From contig NZ_MCUN01000006.1 of NCBI RefSeq assembly GCF_002873455.1, positions 124,001-188,000 of the forward strand: a stretch of DNA of 64,000 nucleotides. Reading direction: 5' to 3'. A program made the position numbers and the translations under genes. The notes under the pieces were generated by a model. It made no database searches. It saw only the letters and a program-made list of their open reading frames with translations, and was not told where the DNA came from. Each line of letters starts with the position of its first letter. Positions within the stretch are counted from its first letter, which is position 1. Of the stretch, positions 36,684 through 47,920 are shown piece after piece. Source of the stretch: Vibrio splendidus. GTDB lineage: Bacteria; Pseudomonadota; Gammaproteobacteria; Enterobacterales; Vibrionaceae.

Positions 36684-38704
36684 TATTCTTGTTCCATTTG
36701 ATCGATGAAGGCTTGAATTTCAGCCGGATGATTCATATCAGCGCCAAATTTAGGCAATACCGGGATGTTATCATCATCCAGTAGTTTCAAACCCTGCTCT
36801 GCCTTGTATAACTGCTCAGCACGGATGAAGTTGTATTTGCGCTGTGTGATACCATCGGCTGTCATACCATCACGAATAATGGTTGGTTTGATGAAGACCA
36901 TTAAGTTCTTTTTCTCAACCTGAGTGCTGGTTGATTTGAACAAATGTCCAAGAAATGGAATATCACCCAAGAATGGTACCTTAGCTTCACTTTCCAGAGC
37001 ACGCTCATCAATCAAACCACCCAAGACCAACATCTGACCATCTTCAATGATTACTGACGTGTTCAGTTGACGCTTAGCAAAGCGAACATCAACCGCACCA
37101 TTTGCACCTAATACATTTGACACTTCTTGCTCAATATTTAGTTGTACTGAGTTACCTTCATTAATTTGTGGTATCACTTTCAGCTTGATACCCACCTCTT
37201 TGCGCTCAACGGTCTGGAATGGGTTATCGTTACTTGAACCTGCGGTAGATCCAGTCAGAACCGGAACTTCTTCACCCACTATGAATGAAGCTTCTCCATT
37301 GTCCATTACAGTAATACTTGGAGAAGAAAGAATATTTGAGTTTGAGTCTGTCGAAACGGCGCTAATCAATGCCGTCCAGTCACCCATAACAAGAGGTAAT
37401 GCAGCACCATTTAGGCCACCTAAAGCAGAAGCTAAGGTCGAGTAATCACCAGGTTCTGTAACATCATATGGAACTCTATTGCCATTGTTATCGGTGTAGT
37501 ATTCTGTACTTGTTTGATCTTTTGCTTCTTCTAAACCAACCATTACCTCACCAATTTTGGGCCCACTATTAGAAAATTGAATCGCACCACCATGCTCTAG
37601 AGAACCCCATTGCACACCAAGGTTGATGCCGTCACCCTCTGCCATCTCGACAATTAGGGCTTCAATCAATACTTGAGCACGACGAATATCCAGCTGTGCG
37701 ATCACCTCTTGTAGCGCGTTCATGATGTCTGGTTGTGCGGTAATGACCAACGAGTTGGTGTCACTGTGAGCTGAGATCATCACTTGGTTGCGTTGCGATG
37801 AACTGCCTTTGGTTGAAGATTGCTTTTCTGATTGCAGGTTGTCCGACACGCCTTTCAGCACATCAACTAAATCTTCTGCTTTTGCATACTTAAGATAAAT
37901 AACTTGGTTGTTGCCCTTGGTTGCCATTTCAACATCAAGCTGTTCAATCAGCCTTCTTAATCGGCTGCGTACCTTAGGGTCGCCTGAGATAAGAATCGCA
38001 TTAGTACGCTCATCAGCAACTAATTTAGGTTGTAGGAAGGCAGGTGTGTTTTTAGCATCCGTGGTTTTACTCAGAGCATCAACGATACGTACCATTTCTG
38101 CCGCAGAAGCATTCTTTAGTTCAACGACTTCAATCTCTTTATCACCCGCTTGGTCAACACGCTTGATGATTTCAGCTAAACGGTTTACTACCGCCGCTCG
38201 GCCTGTAATAAGGATGATGTTGGCTGGGTCGTAGTGCACAACGTTACCCGCACCTGCATTGTCGTTCAGTTGACGAAGCAGAGGAGAAAGTTCACGTACT
38301 GAAACATTACGAACCGTCACAACACGTGTCACCACATTGTCGCCTTTGATCGTGTCACTGTCTCCAACGACTGGAATTGCCGACGTTTTAGAATCTTTGG
38401 CTTTGATGATCTTAAGAACACCCGAGTCCATTTCAACGACCGCGTAGCCATACACTTCCAATACGTTTAGGAAGAAGCTGTAATATTGCTCTTCATTGAG
38501 TACGTCGTAGCTGCGTACATCGATTTTTCCGCGCACCGAAGGGTCAACGATGATCGTCTTCTCTAGGTTACGACCAACAATATTAATAAACTCTTGAATA
38601 TCAGTGCCTTTAAAACTGGCACTAAAATCACTAGCGATGGCTGCGGGTGTGCAGATTAAGCTTCCTGCCAATAACCATGCACTTTTCTTAAACCAATGCT
38701 TCAC
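36683..38704 (-). CDS. gspD: Type II secretion secretin D
   Basis: 673 residues. There is a signal peptide (residues 1 to about 24, [14 protein letters not shown]). Then come the N0 domain ([20 protein letters not shown]), three N1-N3 repeats, and the secretin barrel (about 340-610) with the VPVLTGS loop and [17 protein letters not shown]. It forms the outer-membrane channel. The start is GTG with GGAGAAGTAC before it. It is preceded by gspC, 41 bases away. Confidence 0.97.
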   Translation of the reverse strand: MKHWFKKSAWLLAGSLICTPAAIASDFSASFKGTDIQEFINIVGRNLEKTIIVDPSVRGKIDVRSYDVLNEEQYYSFFLNVLEVYGYAVVEMDSGVLKIIKAKDSKTSAIPVVGDSDTIKGDNVVTRVVTVRNVSVRELSPLLRQLNDNAGAGNVVHYDPANIILITGRAAVVNRLAEIIKRVDQAGDKEIEVVELKNASAAEMVRIVDALSKTTDAKNTPAFLQPKLVADERTNAILISGDPKVRSRLRRLIEQLDVEMATKGNNQVIYLKYAKAEDLVDVLKGVSDNLQSEKQSSTKGSSSQRNQVMISAHSDTNSLVITAQPDIMNALQEVIAQLDIRRAQVLIEALIVEMAEGDGINLGVQWGSLEHGGAIQFSNSGPKIGEVMVGLEEAKDQTSTEYYTDNNGNRVPYDVTEPGDYSTLASALGGLNGAALPLVMGDWTALISAVSTDSNSNILSSPSITVMDNGEASFIVGEEVPVLTGSTAGSSNDNPFQTVERKEVGIKLKVIPQINEGNSVQLNIEQEVSNVLGANGAVDVRFAKRQLNTSVIIEDGQMLVLGGLIDERALESEAKVPFLGDIPFLGHLFKSTSTQVEKKNLMVFIKPTIIRDGMTADGITQRKYNFIRAEQLYKAEQGLKLLDDDNIPVLPKFGADMNHPAEIQAFIDQMEQE

Positions 38705-38745
38705 GTACTTCTCCTACACTTTCGTCCTTCGTTAGACGCAAAGTT

Positions 38746-39669
38746 TTAAAATTCAATAAACACTTCATGTTGTTGACCATCTCTCTCGACGACGAGGTTT
38801 AGCTCTGTCAGCTCTGAGATAGAACGGAATATGTTGCCCATAGCGGCTGGGTCTGTCAGGTCTTGTCCATTTAACTGAGTCGCAATATCTCCGTTTTGGA
38901 GCCCTACCGAGTTAAAAAGTTCTGAATCTTTGCCCGGGCTCACACGATAACCGATCACTTTATCGTCGCGCTTCACCTGAGACAGTCGAACATATTGGAA
39001 GATTTGTTGTGGATCTTTCATTATCTTCGCTTTAATTTCATCTAGCTTCTGTTCTGCAGAAGCTGGGTTATTGCCACGAACAGAAGAAGAGGTACGAGGT
39101 GGCGCGGGCGCTGATACAGACAAACGCTTGTACTCAATACCTTCAAGCATCAGGGTTTCGTCTCGCCCAGAGTTATCAATGATCACACGATCGACTAATA
39201 CAGCTTTGAGCTTAGCTCTGGTACCTTCTATCTCTTCGTTAATTCCGTAGGTTGCTTGCGTGCCGCGATTAGCAATCACAGCCAAGCTCAGCTTTGGATT
39301 AGAGCTCGCTACCGCGCCCACCAAAACCAAATTCAATCGCGTCTTAGGTGCATCTTGGATAACTTGCTGTTCAACAACAGGAGCCGTGGTTGGGTTATAA
39401 GCACCAAACATATTGCTCTGCTGTAAAGAAGAGATATCAAGAGTCGATTGAGGCGTTGAAGACGATGAAGCCGCTGCAACCCATGGCACGACGGTTTGCT
39501 CAGCAGGTTCAATAAACCATGCAAGCTGTCCTAAAATCCATGCGGACGCTGCGATCAACACACAACAAAGAACAAGGCTCAGTTTCTGCTGGAGTAAAAA
39601 TCCATTCTCTAAAAATCGGCTCAGCACCGGAGAGTTATCCATGCGAAGTTTGAGCTCTAAAAAGTTCAC
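38746..39669 (-). CDS. gspC: Type II secretion protein C
   Basis: 307 residues, first gene of the operon. A membrane helix (LVLCCVLIAASAWILGQLAW, about residues 33-52), an HR domain (about 105-180) that contacts GspD, and a C-terminal PDZ domain (about 230-305, RVSPGKDSELFNSVGLQNGD). It selects substrates and links the inner-membrane platform to the secretin. GTG 39669 gives the usual length; ATG 39642 is possible. The promoter should lie in the 290-bp gap to hslR, which is divergent. Confidence 0.94.
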   Translation of the reverse strand: MNFLELKLRMDNSPVLSRFLENGFLLQQKLSLVLCCVLIAASAWILGQLAWFIEPAEQTVVPWVAAASSSSTPQSTLDISSLQQSNMFGAYNPTTAPVVEQQVIQDAPKTRLNLVLVGAVASSNPKLSLAVIANRGTQATYGINEEIEGTRAKLKAVLVDRVIIDNSGRDETLMLEGIEYKRLSVSAPAPPRTSSSVRGNNPASAEQKLDEIKAKIMKDPQQIFQYVRLSQVKRDDKVIGYRVSPGKDSELFNSVGLQNGDIATQLNGQDLTDPAAMGNIFRSISELTELNLVVERDGQQHEVFIEF

Positions 39670-39959
39670 GTTCCCTAACCCTTTCTATAACGAAGAAAGC
39701 TGTAACCTATTAAACTATCAGCTTTTTTGTTCATAAATTCTGTTCCTGCTTATTAAAAGCATAAGATCCTGAACTATATCATAGCAAATCTATAAATCGG
39801 CATTACCTGAGCTATTTTGTAATCTTCCTTGAAAAAAAAGCCAATCGCCTCCACATAAGCTTCTACTAAATGTGATAAGCGTCATCAAATAAAATAAGTT
39901 GCATACTGTGATTAACAGTTAAACCACATTCATTTCTAACTGAAAAGGCACTGTCCTAT

Positions 39960-40346
39960 ATGAAAACGACTAATGAAGCTGTCAGACTCGATAAATGGTT
40001 GTGGGCAGCACGCTTTTATAAGACTCGTTCAATTGCTCGCAACATGGTCGATGGTGGCAAAGTCCACTATAATGGTCAGCGCAGCAAACCCAGCAAAATC
40101 GTAGAACTTGGGGCAGTGATTACCCTGCGCCAAGGGAATGAAGAAAAGACGGTCACCATAGAGAAGATATCCGCACACCGTGGCGGGGCGCCAGTCGCTC
40201 AAACCCTCTATGAAGAAACCACCGAAAGCTTGGCAAAAAGAGAGGAGTTTGCACAACAACGCAAGCTAAATGCTCATAGCCCAGCACCAGAACGTCGCCC
40301 AGATAAAAAGCAACGTCGTGACATCATCAAGTTCAAGACTCAATAA
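39960..40346 (+). CDS. hslR: Ribosome-associated heat shock protein 15
   Basis: 128 residues. The N-terminal S4 RNA-binding domain has VRLDKWLWAARFYKTRSIAR and the C-terminus is basic (RRPDKKQRRDIIKF). Hsp15 binds 50S subunits that carry a stalled nascent chain after heat shock. It is 18 bases before hslO, as in E. coli, so the pair is a heat-shock operon. Confidence 0.94.
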   Translation: MKTTNEAVRLDKWLWAARFYKTRSIARNMVDGGKVHYNGQRSKPSKIVELGAVITLRQGNEEKTVTIEKISAHRGGAPVAQTLYEETTESLAKREEFAQQRKLNAHSPAPERRPDKKQRRDIIKFKTQ

Positions 40347-40364
40347 GCTAGAAGGAATAGCCAA

Positions 40365-41258
40365 ATGGCAGACCCAATGTCTACAAGTAATGTTTTAAAT
40401 CGCTACCTATTTGAAGACCTATCAGTACGTGGTGAATTGGTACAAATGGACGAAGCGTACCAACAGATTATTTCTAGCAAGGAATACCCAGCGCCAGTAC
40501 AAAAGCTGTTGGGTGAGCTACTGGTTTCAACGACGCTACTAACTGCGACTCTAAAGTTTGAAGGCTCTATCACGATGCAACTGCAAGGTGATGGCCCAGT
40601 ATCTCTAGCTGTTATTAATGGCGATAACGATCAGAAGATTCGTGGTGTTGCTCGCTTTGACGGTGACATTGCCGATGACGCTGGCTTACACGACCTTATG
40701 GGTAAAGGCCACCTAGTGATCACTATCGATCCTAAGAAAGGTGAGCGTTACCAAGGTATCGTTGGTCTTGAAGGTGACACTCTATCTGAAGTCCTTGAAG
40801 GTTACTTCGCAAACTCTGAGCAGCTAAAGACTCGTCTATGGTTACGCACGGGCGAGCACGAAGGTAAAGCACACGCTGCGGGTATGTTGTTGCAGGTTAT
40901 GCCAGACGGCACGGGCACACCAGATGACTTCGAACACCTAGAGCAGTTAACTGACACCGTTAAAAACGAAGAGCTATTCTCTCTAGAAGCAAATGATTTG
41001 TTGTACCGCCTATACAACCAAGAGAAGGTTCAGGTGTTTACCCCTCAACCTGTCGAGTTCTTCTGTGGTTGTTCTCGTCAACGCAGTGGCGCCGCTATCA
41101 TTACTGTTGCTCAAGAGGAGATCTACGACATCCTGAGTACAGAAGGTAGTGTTGGTCTTCATTGTGATTACTGTGGCACAAACTACTCGTTCGACAAGAA
41201 CGACGTTGACGCACTGTACGCAGAAGCAGCAGATAAAGGCGACAATACGGTTCATTAA
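40365..41258 (+). CDS. hslO: Redox-regulated chaperone Hsp33
   Basis: 297 residues. The four zinc cysteines are in FFCGCSR and HCDYCGTNY (about residues 235-275); oxidation releases zinc, unfolds the linker and turns the chaperone on. The substrate-binding core has [20 protein letters not shown]. The start ATG is preceded by AAGGAATAGCCAA. All four Cys are present, so it should respond to bleach or peroxide plus heat. Confidence 0.96.
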   Translation: MADPMSTSNVLNRYLFEDLSVRGELVQMDEAYQQIISSKEYPAPVQKLLGELLVSTTLLTATLKFEGSITMQLQGDGPVSLAVINGDNDQKIRGVARFDGDIADDAGLHDLMGKGHLVITIDPKKGERYQGIVGLEGDTLSEVLEGYFANSEQLKTRLWLRTGEHEGKAHAAGMLLQVMPDGTGTPDDFEHLEQLTDTVKNEELFSLEANDLLYRLYNQEKVQVFTPQPVEFFCGCSRQRSGAAIITVAQEEIYDILSTEGSVGLHCDYCGTNYSFDKNDVDALYAEAADKGDNTVH

Positions 41259-41291
41259 TTTACAGCGCACCAAAAACACGTAATTTACCCC

Positions 41292-41321
41292 AAAAAGGTC
41301 AGCACTCAGCTGGCCTTTTTT
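41292..41321 (+). terminator. Terminator after hslO
   Basis: AAAGGTCAGC/GCTGGCCTTT with one G-T pair around ACTCA, then T run. Confidence 0.9.
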
Positions 41322-41594
41322 GTGATCAAAATAGCGCAAAGCCCGTAACATCTCGTAATAAAATCACCGCTTAATTTTAATCGATTAATAATGTTCTCGC
41401 CCCTAGCGCAAAGGTTTGCGTACAGGATAGACTAGTCGGGCCAATATGTGACGAGGCGCTTAAAACCTCACGGTTAATATGGGTATTTTTTGAGCTATAT
41501 CCCTGTTTCCCCCGAGCCTCGTTGTTAGCATGGTGAGCAGATAACAATAAAAATTTATACAAAATCCCTACAAAATATCCTACAAGGAGCACCT
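41322..41594 (+). promoter_or_regulatory. pckA upstream region
   Basis: The gap before pckA carries its promoter; AAGGAGC lies just before the ATG. I find no clear CRP palindrome and no small ORF on the coding strand. Nothing else is evident. Confidence 0.4.
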
Positions 41595-43220
41595 ATGACC
41601 GTTATGGAACATACTAAGGCTGCACAAATTGATCTAACTAAGCACGGACTGACTGGCGTTACTGAAGTTCTTCGTAATCCTAGCTACGAGCAGTTATTCG
41701 TTGAAGAAACACTGCCAGGTTTGGAAGGCTACGAAAAAGGCGTAGTAACGGAACTAGGCTCTGTTGCAGTTGACACTGGTATCTTTACTGGACGCTCACC
41801 AAAAGATAAGTACATTGTAAAAGATGACACTACGCGCGATACCATGTGGTGGTCAGATCAAGGCAAAAATGACAACAAACCGATTACAACTGAAGTTTGG
41901 AGTGAGCTGAAAGAGCTTGTGACGACTCAGCTATCTGGCAAGCGCCTGTTTGTCATCGACGGTTATTGTGGTGCTAACCCAGATACACGTTTAAGTGTGC
42001 GTATTATCACTGAAGTAGCGTGGCAAGCGCACTTCGTTAAGAACATGTTCATTCGTCCAACTGACGAAGAACTCGCAACGTTCGAACCTGATTTCGTGGT
42101 AATGAACGGTGCTAAAACAACCAACCCTAACTGGGAAAAACAGGGTCTAAACTCTGAGAACTTCGTTGCTTTCAACCTAACAGAGCGCGTTCAAATCATC
42201 GGTGGTACTTGGTACGGCGGTGAAATGAAGAAAGGCATGTTCGCAATGATGAACTACCTACTTCCTCTGCAAGGCATTGCTTCAATGCACTGTAGTGCCA
42301 ACGTAGGCGAGAAAGGCGACGTAGCCGTATTCTTCGGTCTGTCAGGTACAGGTAAAACGACCCTATCAACGGATCCTAAACGTGAGCTAATCGGTGATGA
42401 TGAACACGGTTGGGACGACGATGGTATCTTCAACTTTGAAGGTGGTTGTTACGCGAAGACAATTCGTCTATCTAAAGAAGCTGAACCTGAAATCTACAAC
42501 GCAATCCGTCGCGATGCGCTACTAGAAAACGTAACGGTTCGTGGCGATGGTTCTATCGATTTTGATGACGGTTCAAAAACAGAGAACACTCGTGTTTCTT
42601 ACCCGATTCACCACATCGACAACATTGTTAAGCCAGTATCAAAAGCAGGTCACGCTCAAAAAGTTATCTTCTTAACAGCGGATGCGTTTGGTGTACTACC
42701 ACCAGTATCGAAGCTGACTCCAGAGCAAACTAAGTACCACTTCCTATCCGGCTTCACTGCGAAACTAGCGGGCACAGAGCGCGGTATTACTGAACCAACA
42801 CCAACGTTCTCTGCAGCATTTGGTGCGGCATTCCTAACTCTTCACCCAACTCAGTACGCTGAAGTGCTTGTGAAGCGTATGGAAGCGGCTGGCGCTGAAG
42901 CTTACCTAGTGAACACAGGTTGGAATGGCACAGGAAAACGTATCTCTATCCAAGATACTCGTGGCATCATCGACGCTATCCTAGATGGCTCAATCGACCA
43001 AGCTGAGACTAAGGTTATCCCTATGTTTAACCTAGAAGTACCGCTAGCGTTGCACGATGTTGACCCAGCGATTCTTGACCCACGTGATACTTACACTGAC
43101 CCACTACAGTGGGAAAGCAAAGCGAAAGATCTAGCAGAGCGCTTCATCAACAACTTTGATAAGTACACAGACAACGCTGAAGGTAAGTCACTGGTTGCTG
43201 CAGGCCCGCAACTAGACTAG
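41595..43220 (+). CDS. pckA: Phosphoenolpyruvate carboxykinase (ATP)
   Basis: 541 residues (E. coli 540). The P-loop is [14 protein letters not shown] (about residue 251). The metal/substrate motif is [18 protein letters not shown], and the N-terminal [12 protein letters not shown] binds oxaloacetate. It decarboxylates oxaloacetate to PEP with ATP, the first committed step of gluconeogenesis. It is monocistronic, ending in a strong terminator. Confidence 0.98.
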   Translation: MTVMEHTKAAQIDLTKHGLTGVTEVLRNPSYEQLFVEETLPGLEGYEKGVVTELGSVAVDTGIFTGRSPKDKYIVKDDTTRDTMWWSDQGKNDNKPITTEVWSELKELVTTQLSGKRLFVIDGYCGANPDTRLSVRIITEVAWQAHFVKNMFIRPTDEELATFEPDFVVMNGAKTTNPNWEKQGLNSENFVAFNLTERVQIIGGTWYGGEMKKGMFAMMNYLLPLQGIASMHCSANVGEKGDVAVFFGLSGTGKTTLSTDPKRELIGDDEHGWDDDGIFNFEGGCYAKTIRLSKEAEPEIYNAIRRDALLENVTVRGDGSIDFDDGSKTENTRVSYPIHHIDNIVKPVSKAGHAQKVIFLTADAFGVLPPVSKLTPEQTKYHFLSGFTAKLAGTERGITEPTPTFSAAFGAAFLTLHPTQYAEVLVKRMEAAGAEAYLVNTGWNGTGKRISIQDTRGIIDAILDGSIDQAETKVIPMFNLEVPLALHDVDPAILDPRDTYTDPLQWESKAKDLAERFINNFDKYTDNAEGKSLVAAGPQLD

Positions 43221-43282
43221 TCCACCATCTGCTCGGGCTTAGCCAAAAGCGAACGCCCAATTTAAAGTGATTTTTTTGTAGC

Positions 43283-43308
43283 AAGCCCCTCTTTTGAGGG
43301 GCTTTTTT
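43283..43308 (+). terminator. Terminator after pckA
   Basis: AAGCCCCT/AGGGGCTT around CTTTTG, then six T. Confidence 0.93.
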
Positions 43309-43373
43309 GTTGCTGCTTGCCCCTTTTTGTTCCACTCTGTTTTGAGACTATTGAAATTTAAGGCTTTCAGGGA

Positions 43374-45368
43374 ATGAAAAAGGTATTCATGGTGATCGGC
43401 ATTGTAGTGGCCATCATCGTTGCGACTATCGCAGCGTTGTTATTAAGCCTACAGACTCAATACCGAGCTGATGTTGCTAACTTTTTTATCAAGCATACGA
43501 TTGAACAACCGGTGCTCATTGAAGATGTCGAGTATCAGGCGCCTTATCACATCACCTTGATGGGCATTACCCAAAGCCAACCAGAAAAACAAAAGCCTCT
43601 ATATATCGACAAAATCGATCTTTGGTTCAGTCCCAGCTCGATTACAGAAGCTAAGCTGGTCTTGGACTCCGTCTTGATCAGTGGCCTACAGTTGGAAATA
43701 AGCGATCTAGAGACATTCACGCCGTTATTCATCCAACCAAACATCAGGCTCCATCAGCTAGCCATCAATAATCTCGACTTTTCGACCCCAGACTTTAATG
43801 CGCGAGGCATCGACCTCCAGATCTCCGATCCAACGCGGGACAACAGCAATAGCAACAGCAGCAGAAACAACAACGCATTGCTGCCCTATGGCAAAATCCA
43901 ACTCTCAGTCACGCAGCTCTATTGGCAGGGAGAAGCCTTCGATAATCTGTTGATTGACCTAGACCTAAAATCCAGCGACAGCACGCTTTATGGCGCTTCC
44001 TTTGACTGGCGCGGCGCCAAGATTTCCGGACAAGCAGAGCAGTATCAGCAAGATTGGTCGCTGGTGAATGTGACCGTCGATGGCTTACGGCTCAATCAGA
44101 AACAGACCCAAAGCCTACGAAGCAAAGAATGGGATGTAGCAGGTATTCAGATCAATCACATCAATAGCTTAGATATTCTGCGTAGCGATGTGGAATGGAA
44201 CGATGGCCACCTCGCAGCCTTTGATGCATCACTAGAGAATATTCAACTGCCCTTTGAGCTGTGGAAGCAACAGAAAGCTATTTTCTCTCTGCAAGCAGAG
44301 GGAGTCACCATTGACGATGACATGTTCATAGAACCAAGTATCAAGCTCAATTTAGGCCCAAACCAAATTTTGATTGAAGACTTCTATACTCAATTCCTAC
44401 AAGGCAGTATTCAACTTAATGGCGAAGTCACCCCTAGCAGCATCCAATTAGCGCAGCTCGACCTACAAGGCATAAAGTGGATTACGGAAAGCCAAGATAA
44501 AGTTCTACCATCCGCTCGCCTATTACCTTGGCTGACACAGCTTCAGCAAGCCTCTATTGGCCGACTTAATATAGAACGTAGCCAACTTATCCAACTCGCA
44601 AACAAACCTTACTGGCAGGTCTCAGGGCTGCATGTCGAAGGACATCAGATTCAACTGCTGCAACAGAGAAAGTTAGGACTGTGGCAAGGCAAGTTGATGG
44701 TTAGCGCCAACGATGCCAGCTATCAAAATATTGTTAGTGTTCAGCCCGTGGTTGAAATGAATAGCGAACAAGGAAAATGGACGCTGACACGCCTGTTTAT
44801 GCCACTAAAGCACGGCTATATTGAAGCCAACGCAACACTCGACTTCAACCAAATCAGTAAGCCATGGAGCTTAGATATCTCTGCCGATGGGTTACCCATA
44901 GCACCCATGCTGCAGCAACTCGAATTACCGCTCGATGCAACCGGCTATGGTGAGTTTGAACTTCAAGCCGCAGGCTTGTATGGCGATTCGTTGATGTTCG
45001 GCTATTCAACCACAGGGCAACTCACTGGCAGTGTTCGCCAAGGTGTGATGACCTTTAACGATAAACTTTCTGAAACATCGACTGATAACGTGTTTGAAAT
45101 CCCAGAGCTTAATGCGAATTTTGACCGTGGTCGCTTCACGCTCGAACCAATGCACATTATTGGTGCATCCGCAGCAGAGCAAGGTACACAAAGAGTTCAA
45201 ACGCTCAACGGTGAGGTCTCTGGAGAGCTCGACTTGCTTAAAATCGAGCAACACACGCTATCCATTTCGTTATCGGACCAATGCCACCAAATATCAGGAA
45301 AGCTCACCCAAGCTGAGTATTCCGAGATTAACGACTGCCAACAAAAAAGCGCCACTCCACAGGAGTAG
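43374..45368 (+). CDS. AsmA-family protein, large periplasmic domain
   Basis: 664 residues. A single N-terminal membrane helix (residues 3-25, VFMVIGIVVAIIVATIAALL) is followed by a long beta-rich domain of AsmA/TamB type. Typical features are repeated alternations of hydrophobic and polar residues, and strings such as DFNARGIDLQIS and GSIQLNGEVTP. AsmA-like proteins form hydrophobic grooves thought to carry phospholipids between membranes. The length is short compared with E. coli YhdP (about 1,270) and similar to AsmA (617). It follows pckA and carries the yiiD terminator within its last codons. Confidence 0.75.
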   Translation: MKKVFMVIGIVVAIIVATIAALLLSLQTQYRADVANFFIKHTIEQPVLIEDVEYQAPYHITLMGITQSQPEKQKPLYIDKIDLWFSPSSITEAKLVLDSVLISGLQLEISDLETFTPLFIQPNIRLHQLAINNLDFSTPDFNARGIDLQISDPTRDNSNSNSSRNNNALLPYGKIQLSVTQLYWQGEAFDNLLIDLDLKSSDSTLYGASFDWRGAKISGQAEQYQQDWSLVNVTVDGLRLNQKQTQSLRSKEWDVAGIQINHINSLDILRSDVEWNDGHLAAFDASLENIQLPFELWKQQKAIFSLQAEGVTIDDDMFIEPSIKLNLGPNQILIEDFYTQFLQGSIQLNGEVTPSSIQLAQLDLQGIKWITESQDKVLPSARLLPWLTQLQQASIGRLNIERSQLIQLANKPYWQVSGLHVEGHQIQLLQQRKLGLWQGKLMVSANDASYQNIVSVQPVVEMNSEQGKWTLTRLFMPLKHGYIEANATLDFNQISKPWSLDISADGLPIAPMLQQLELPLDATGYGEFELQAAGLYGDSLMFGYSTTGQLTGSVRQGVMTFNDKLSETSTDNVFEIPELNANFDRGRFTLEPMHIIGASAAEQGTQRVQTLNGEVSGELDLLKIEQHTLSISLSDQCHQISGKLTQAEYSEINDCQQKSATPQE

Positions 45369-45372
45369 CGCC
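45343..45372 (-). terminator. Terminator of the yihY-dtd-yiiD operon, inside the asmA-like stop
   Basis: On the minus strand GGCGCTACTCC pairs with GGAGTGGCGC (one mismatch) around TGT and is followed by six T. It overlaps the last codons and stop of the convergent asmA-like gene, so coding and terminator functions share sequence. Confidence 0.8.
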
Positions 45373-45415
45373 TTCAATCAATATCTTACTTAATCAACAG
45401 CGTTACGAGTGTCCG

Positions 45416-46351
45416 CTATACGCTTACATTGGTGTCTGTTGATAACCTCTTTTTGTAGTCAGGGATCAGCATATAGGTTCCCGTAAACTCTACCGCTTCC
45501 ACATCGCCACTATTAATGGTCACGTGAATGATGATACGAGCCTTTCTGCCTGATGCGAGGCGATCCAAATCGCCACTGATACCATCCAATGAGGTAGAAG
45601 CGACTGGGTTTTGCTCGACGGGGTGACGATAACGAATATTGCTGTCTGCCAGTACGATATCACCGGTCAGCCCACGCTCTTTCATAAGTAACCAAGTCAT
45701 TCCCCAACCCGTTAGAGTCGCCAAGGTAAAGGCGGAGCCAGCAAACATGGTGTTATGAGGGTTAAGGTTTGGATTCAACTGAGCACTACACTCAAACTGA
45801 TAGCCTGTGTATTGATTAATCTTGATGCCCATCTTGTCACTGATCGGGATTTGATTTTCCCAACGCTGCTGAAGTTCATTACACCACTCTGGTTTGCGGA
45901 GTACATCAGCCATAGGGTCAAGAGGTTTCACCATCTGTTGGTGACGCACAGGGCCACGCTGGTCGTTGATTTCGCCACGGCGTTCAAACTCATTCTTCTC
46001 ATAGAATGAGATCGCATCTTCACGTGCATTACACACCAAACGCTTCGCCCCTTCTTGACGCGCTAGTGACTCAAGCGCAACCAAGATAAGTGAGCCCATG
46101 CCCTTACTTTGGCGAGAGTTCTTCACCGCCATATAGCGAATCTGCCCCTCTAGATCTGGTGTGATATAGAGACGACCAATCGCCATTGGACGACCTCGAC
46201 CATCGACAATCATGCGATGGTGGCTCATTGGGTCATATTCATCGCGCTCAGATCCTACCGGCATTCGCCAAGGTTCACGGAGCATTTGCCAACGAAAATG
46301 GTAATACTTGTTCAGTTGATTTTCGGTGGTCGGTGTTATGAGTTTAAACAT
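45416..46351 (-). CDS. GNAT acetyltransferase with thioesterase domain (YiiD-like)
   Basis: 311 residues in two parts. Residues 1 to about 150 have the GNAT fold with the acetyl-CoA loop RQSKGMGSLILVALESLARQ. Residues about 155-300 have the hotdog fold of the YiiD C-terminal thioesterase type (NPHNTMFAGSAFTLATLTGW). The substrate of either part is not known. It ends the yihY-dtd-yiiD operon, the same order as in E. coli, separated from dtd by 16 bases. Confidence 0.88.
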   Translation of the reverse strand: MFKLITPTTENQLNKYYHFRWQMLREPWRMPVGSERDEYDPMSHHRMIVDGRGRPMAIGRLYITPDLEGQIRYMAVKNSRQSKGMGSLILVALESLARQEGAKRLVCNAREDAISFYEKNEFERRGEINDQRGPVRHQQMVKPLDPMADVLRKPEWCNELQQRWENQIPISDKMGIKINQYTGYQFECSAQLNPNLNPHNTMFAGSAFTLATLTGWGMTWLLMKERGLTGDIVLADSNIRYRHPVEQNPVASTSLDGISGDLDRLASGRKARIIIHVTINSGDVEAVEFTGTYMLIPDYKKRLSTDTNVSV

Positions 46352-46367
46352 GCTTATTCCTTTAAGC

Positions 46368-46802
46368 CTAAACCTGCAGCCAGAATGTTACTGGGCCATC
46401 ATTAACCAAAGACACTTTCATGTCGGCTGCGAATCGGCCACGTTCCGTTGGCAACACTGATTCACACTGGTCAGAGAAATAGTTGTAAAGACGCTCGGCA
46501 TCTTCTGGGGGAGCGCCACGAGAAAATCCTGCTCGTGTGCCTTTCTTGGTATCGGCTGGCAGAGTGAATTGAGAAACCACAAGCACCTTGCCTTCCACCT
46601 GCTTCACATTGAGATTCATTTTATCGTCTTCATCTCCAAAGACACGATAAGTGGTCACTCGTTCCATCAAACGTTTAGCTTTGGATTCGTCATCACCTTT
46701 TTCGACGCCTAATAGAACTAATAAGCCTTGTTCTATCTCACCCACTACTTCGCCATCAACACGGACGGCAGCTTCACTTACTCTCTGGATCAGTGCTATC
46801 AC
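46368..46802 (-). CDS. dtd: D-aminoacyl-tRNA deacylase
   Basis: 144 residues. The two signatures of the fold are SQFTL (in [13 protein letters not shown]) and the conserved G-P motif in [12 protein letters not shown], which form the active site that cleaves D-amino acids from tRNA. GTG 46802 ([13 protein letters not shown]) is the family start; longer extensions are rejected. It overlaps the end of yihY by 29 bases, so expression is coupled. Confidence 0.94.
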   Translation of the reverse strand: MIALIQRVSEAAVRVDGEVVGEIEQGLLVLLGVEKGDDESKAKRLMERVTTYRVFGDEDDKMNLNVKQVEGKVLVVSQFTLPADTKKGTRAGFSRGAPPEDAERLYNYFSDQCESVLPTERGRFAADMKVSLVNDGPVTFWLQV

Positions 46803-47715
46803 TGTTGTTTCCTTGCTCTGTGATTTTGTCTTTATCCGACGAGTGTACCATTTCTTGCGTGTCACTCCACTGTTCGTGCTCGCCAAGCGCAGCGGTCACT
46901 TCAGCACCCACTAACACGATTAACCAGCACAAATAAACCCAAACAAAAAGAATCGGAATCGCCGCTAAGGCACCGTAAATCAATTGGTAAGAAGGAAATT
47001 GAGTAATATAAGCCGCAAAACCTTTCTTACTTAATTCAAACAGAATTGCCGCAACCAAAGAGCCTGCTGCTGCATGAGAAAAGTGTATCTTTTTGTTTGG
47101 AACGAGAAGATATAAACCGAAGAACGCAAAGAAAGAGAGAATCAAAGGAAGTTTGCGAATCACGGTATTAAAGGCGCTCGATACGACTTCATTCTGTAGT
47201 AAATTCAATGAAGTCACATAGGAGGTCGCCGCAATACTGGCGCCCACTAAAATAGGTCCAAGCGTTAACACCATCCAATACATGGAGAAAGACAGCACCG
47301 CACGTCGCTTTTCCGTTACACGCCAGATGTAGTTCAGGTTCTTATCAATATTGGAGATCAGCATCAATGCTGCCACGAATAAAAACACACTACCGACGGC
47401 GGTCATTTTTCCGGTATTGGCGACAAACTCAAGCAAAGCACCGTGCACTGCATCCCCTGACGCAGGAACAAAGTTGGTAATGACAAAGTTTTGAATCACG
47501 AGACCGACATCAGCAAAGATTGAGAATGACGATAAAATTGATAGCAGGACCGTCAGCATCGGCACAATGGAGAGCAGAGTAATGTACGCTAAATAGCCCG
47601 CGTTCACGTTGACTCTATCGTGCGTCATCCTCGCCAAAAGATAGCGGGAAAACTGGATGCTTCCTGTGGCTGCCTTTTTTATCTTCAACTTGTAACTCCC
47701 TGGTAACTCGTTCAT
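46774..47715 (-). CDS. yihY: YihY/BrkB-family inner-membrane protein
   Basis: 313 residues with about six membrane helices ([19 protein letters not shown] segment at about 38-60, a second near 110, [20 protein letters not shown], then [26 protein letters not shown] and [20 protein letters not shown]). BrkB/YihY proteins have unknown biochemistry. The acidic C-terminal tail ([17 protein letters not shown]) is typical. First gene of the operon with dtd and yiiD. Confidence 0.9.
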   Translation of the reverse strand: MNELPGSYKLKIKKAATGSIQFSRYLLARMTHDRVNVNAGYLAYITLLSIVPMLTVLLSILSSFSIFADVGLVIQNFVITNFVPASGDAVHGALLEFVANTGKMTAVGSVFLFVAALMLISNIDKNLNYIWRVTEKRRAVLSFSMYWMVLTLGPILVGASIAATSYVTSLNLLQNEVVSSAFNTVIRKLPLILSFFAFFGLYLLVPNKKIHFSHAAAGSLVAAILFELSKKGFAAYITQFPSYQLIYGALAAIPILFVWVYLCWLIVLVGAEVTAALGEHEQWSDTQEMVHSSDKDKITEQGNNSDSTDPESK

Positions 47716-47920
47716 AGTCCTAATTATTATTCCGTTATATTAATCACAGTAAGTCAATGTTCAAAAATAGCGTAGGAAAAAGGCTTGAGAACAAGGTAGA
47801 GTTTTTCGATAAGTAGTTATTCTACAATCAAAAATTCTAACGCCGTTATCGAGGATTTTAACAAGCTAGATTGAGCAGTTATTTACTACGATTGATATTA
47901 TTTAACTATAGGAAACTAGG

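Noticed and set aside
41430..41490. Possible CRP site before pckA
   Set aside because: TGTGACG is present but no matching TCACA arm at the right spacing.
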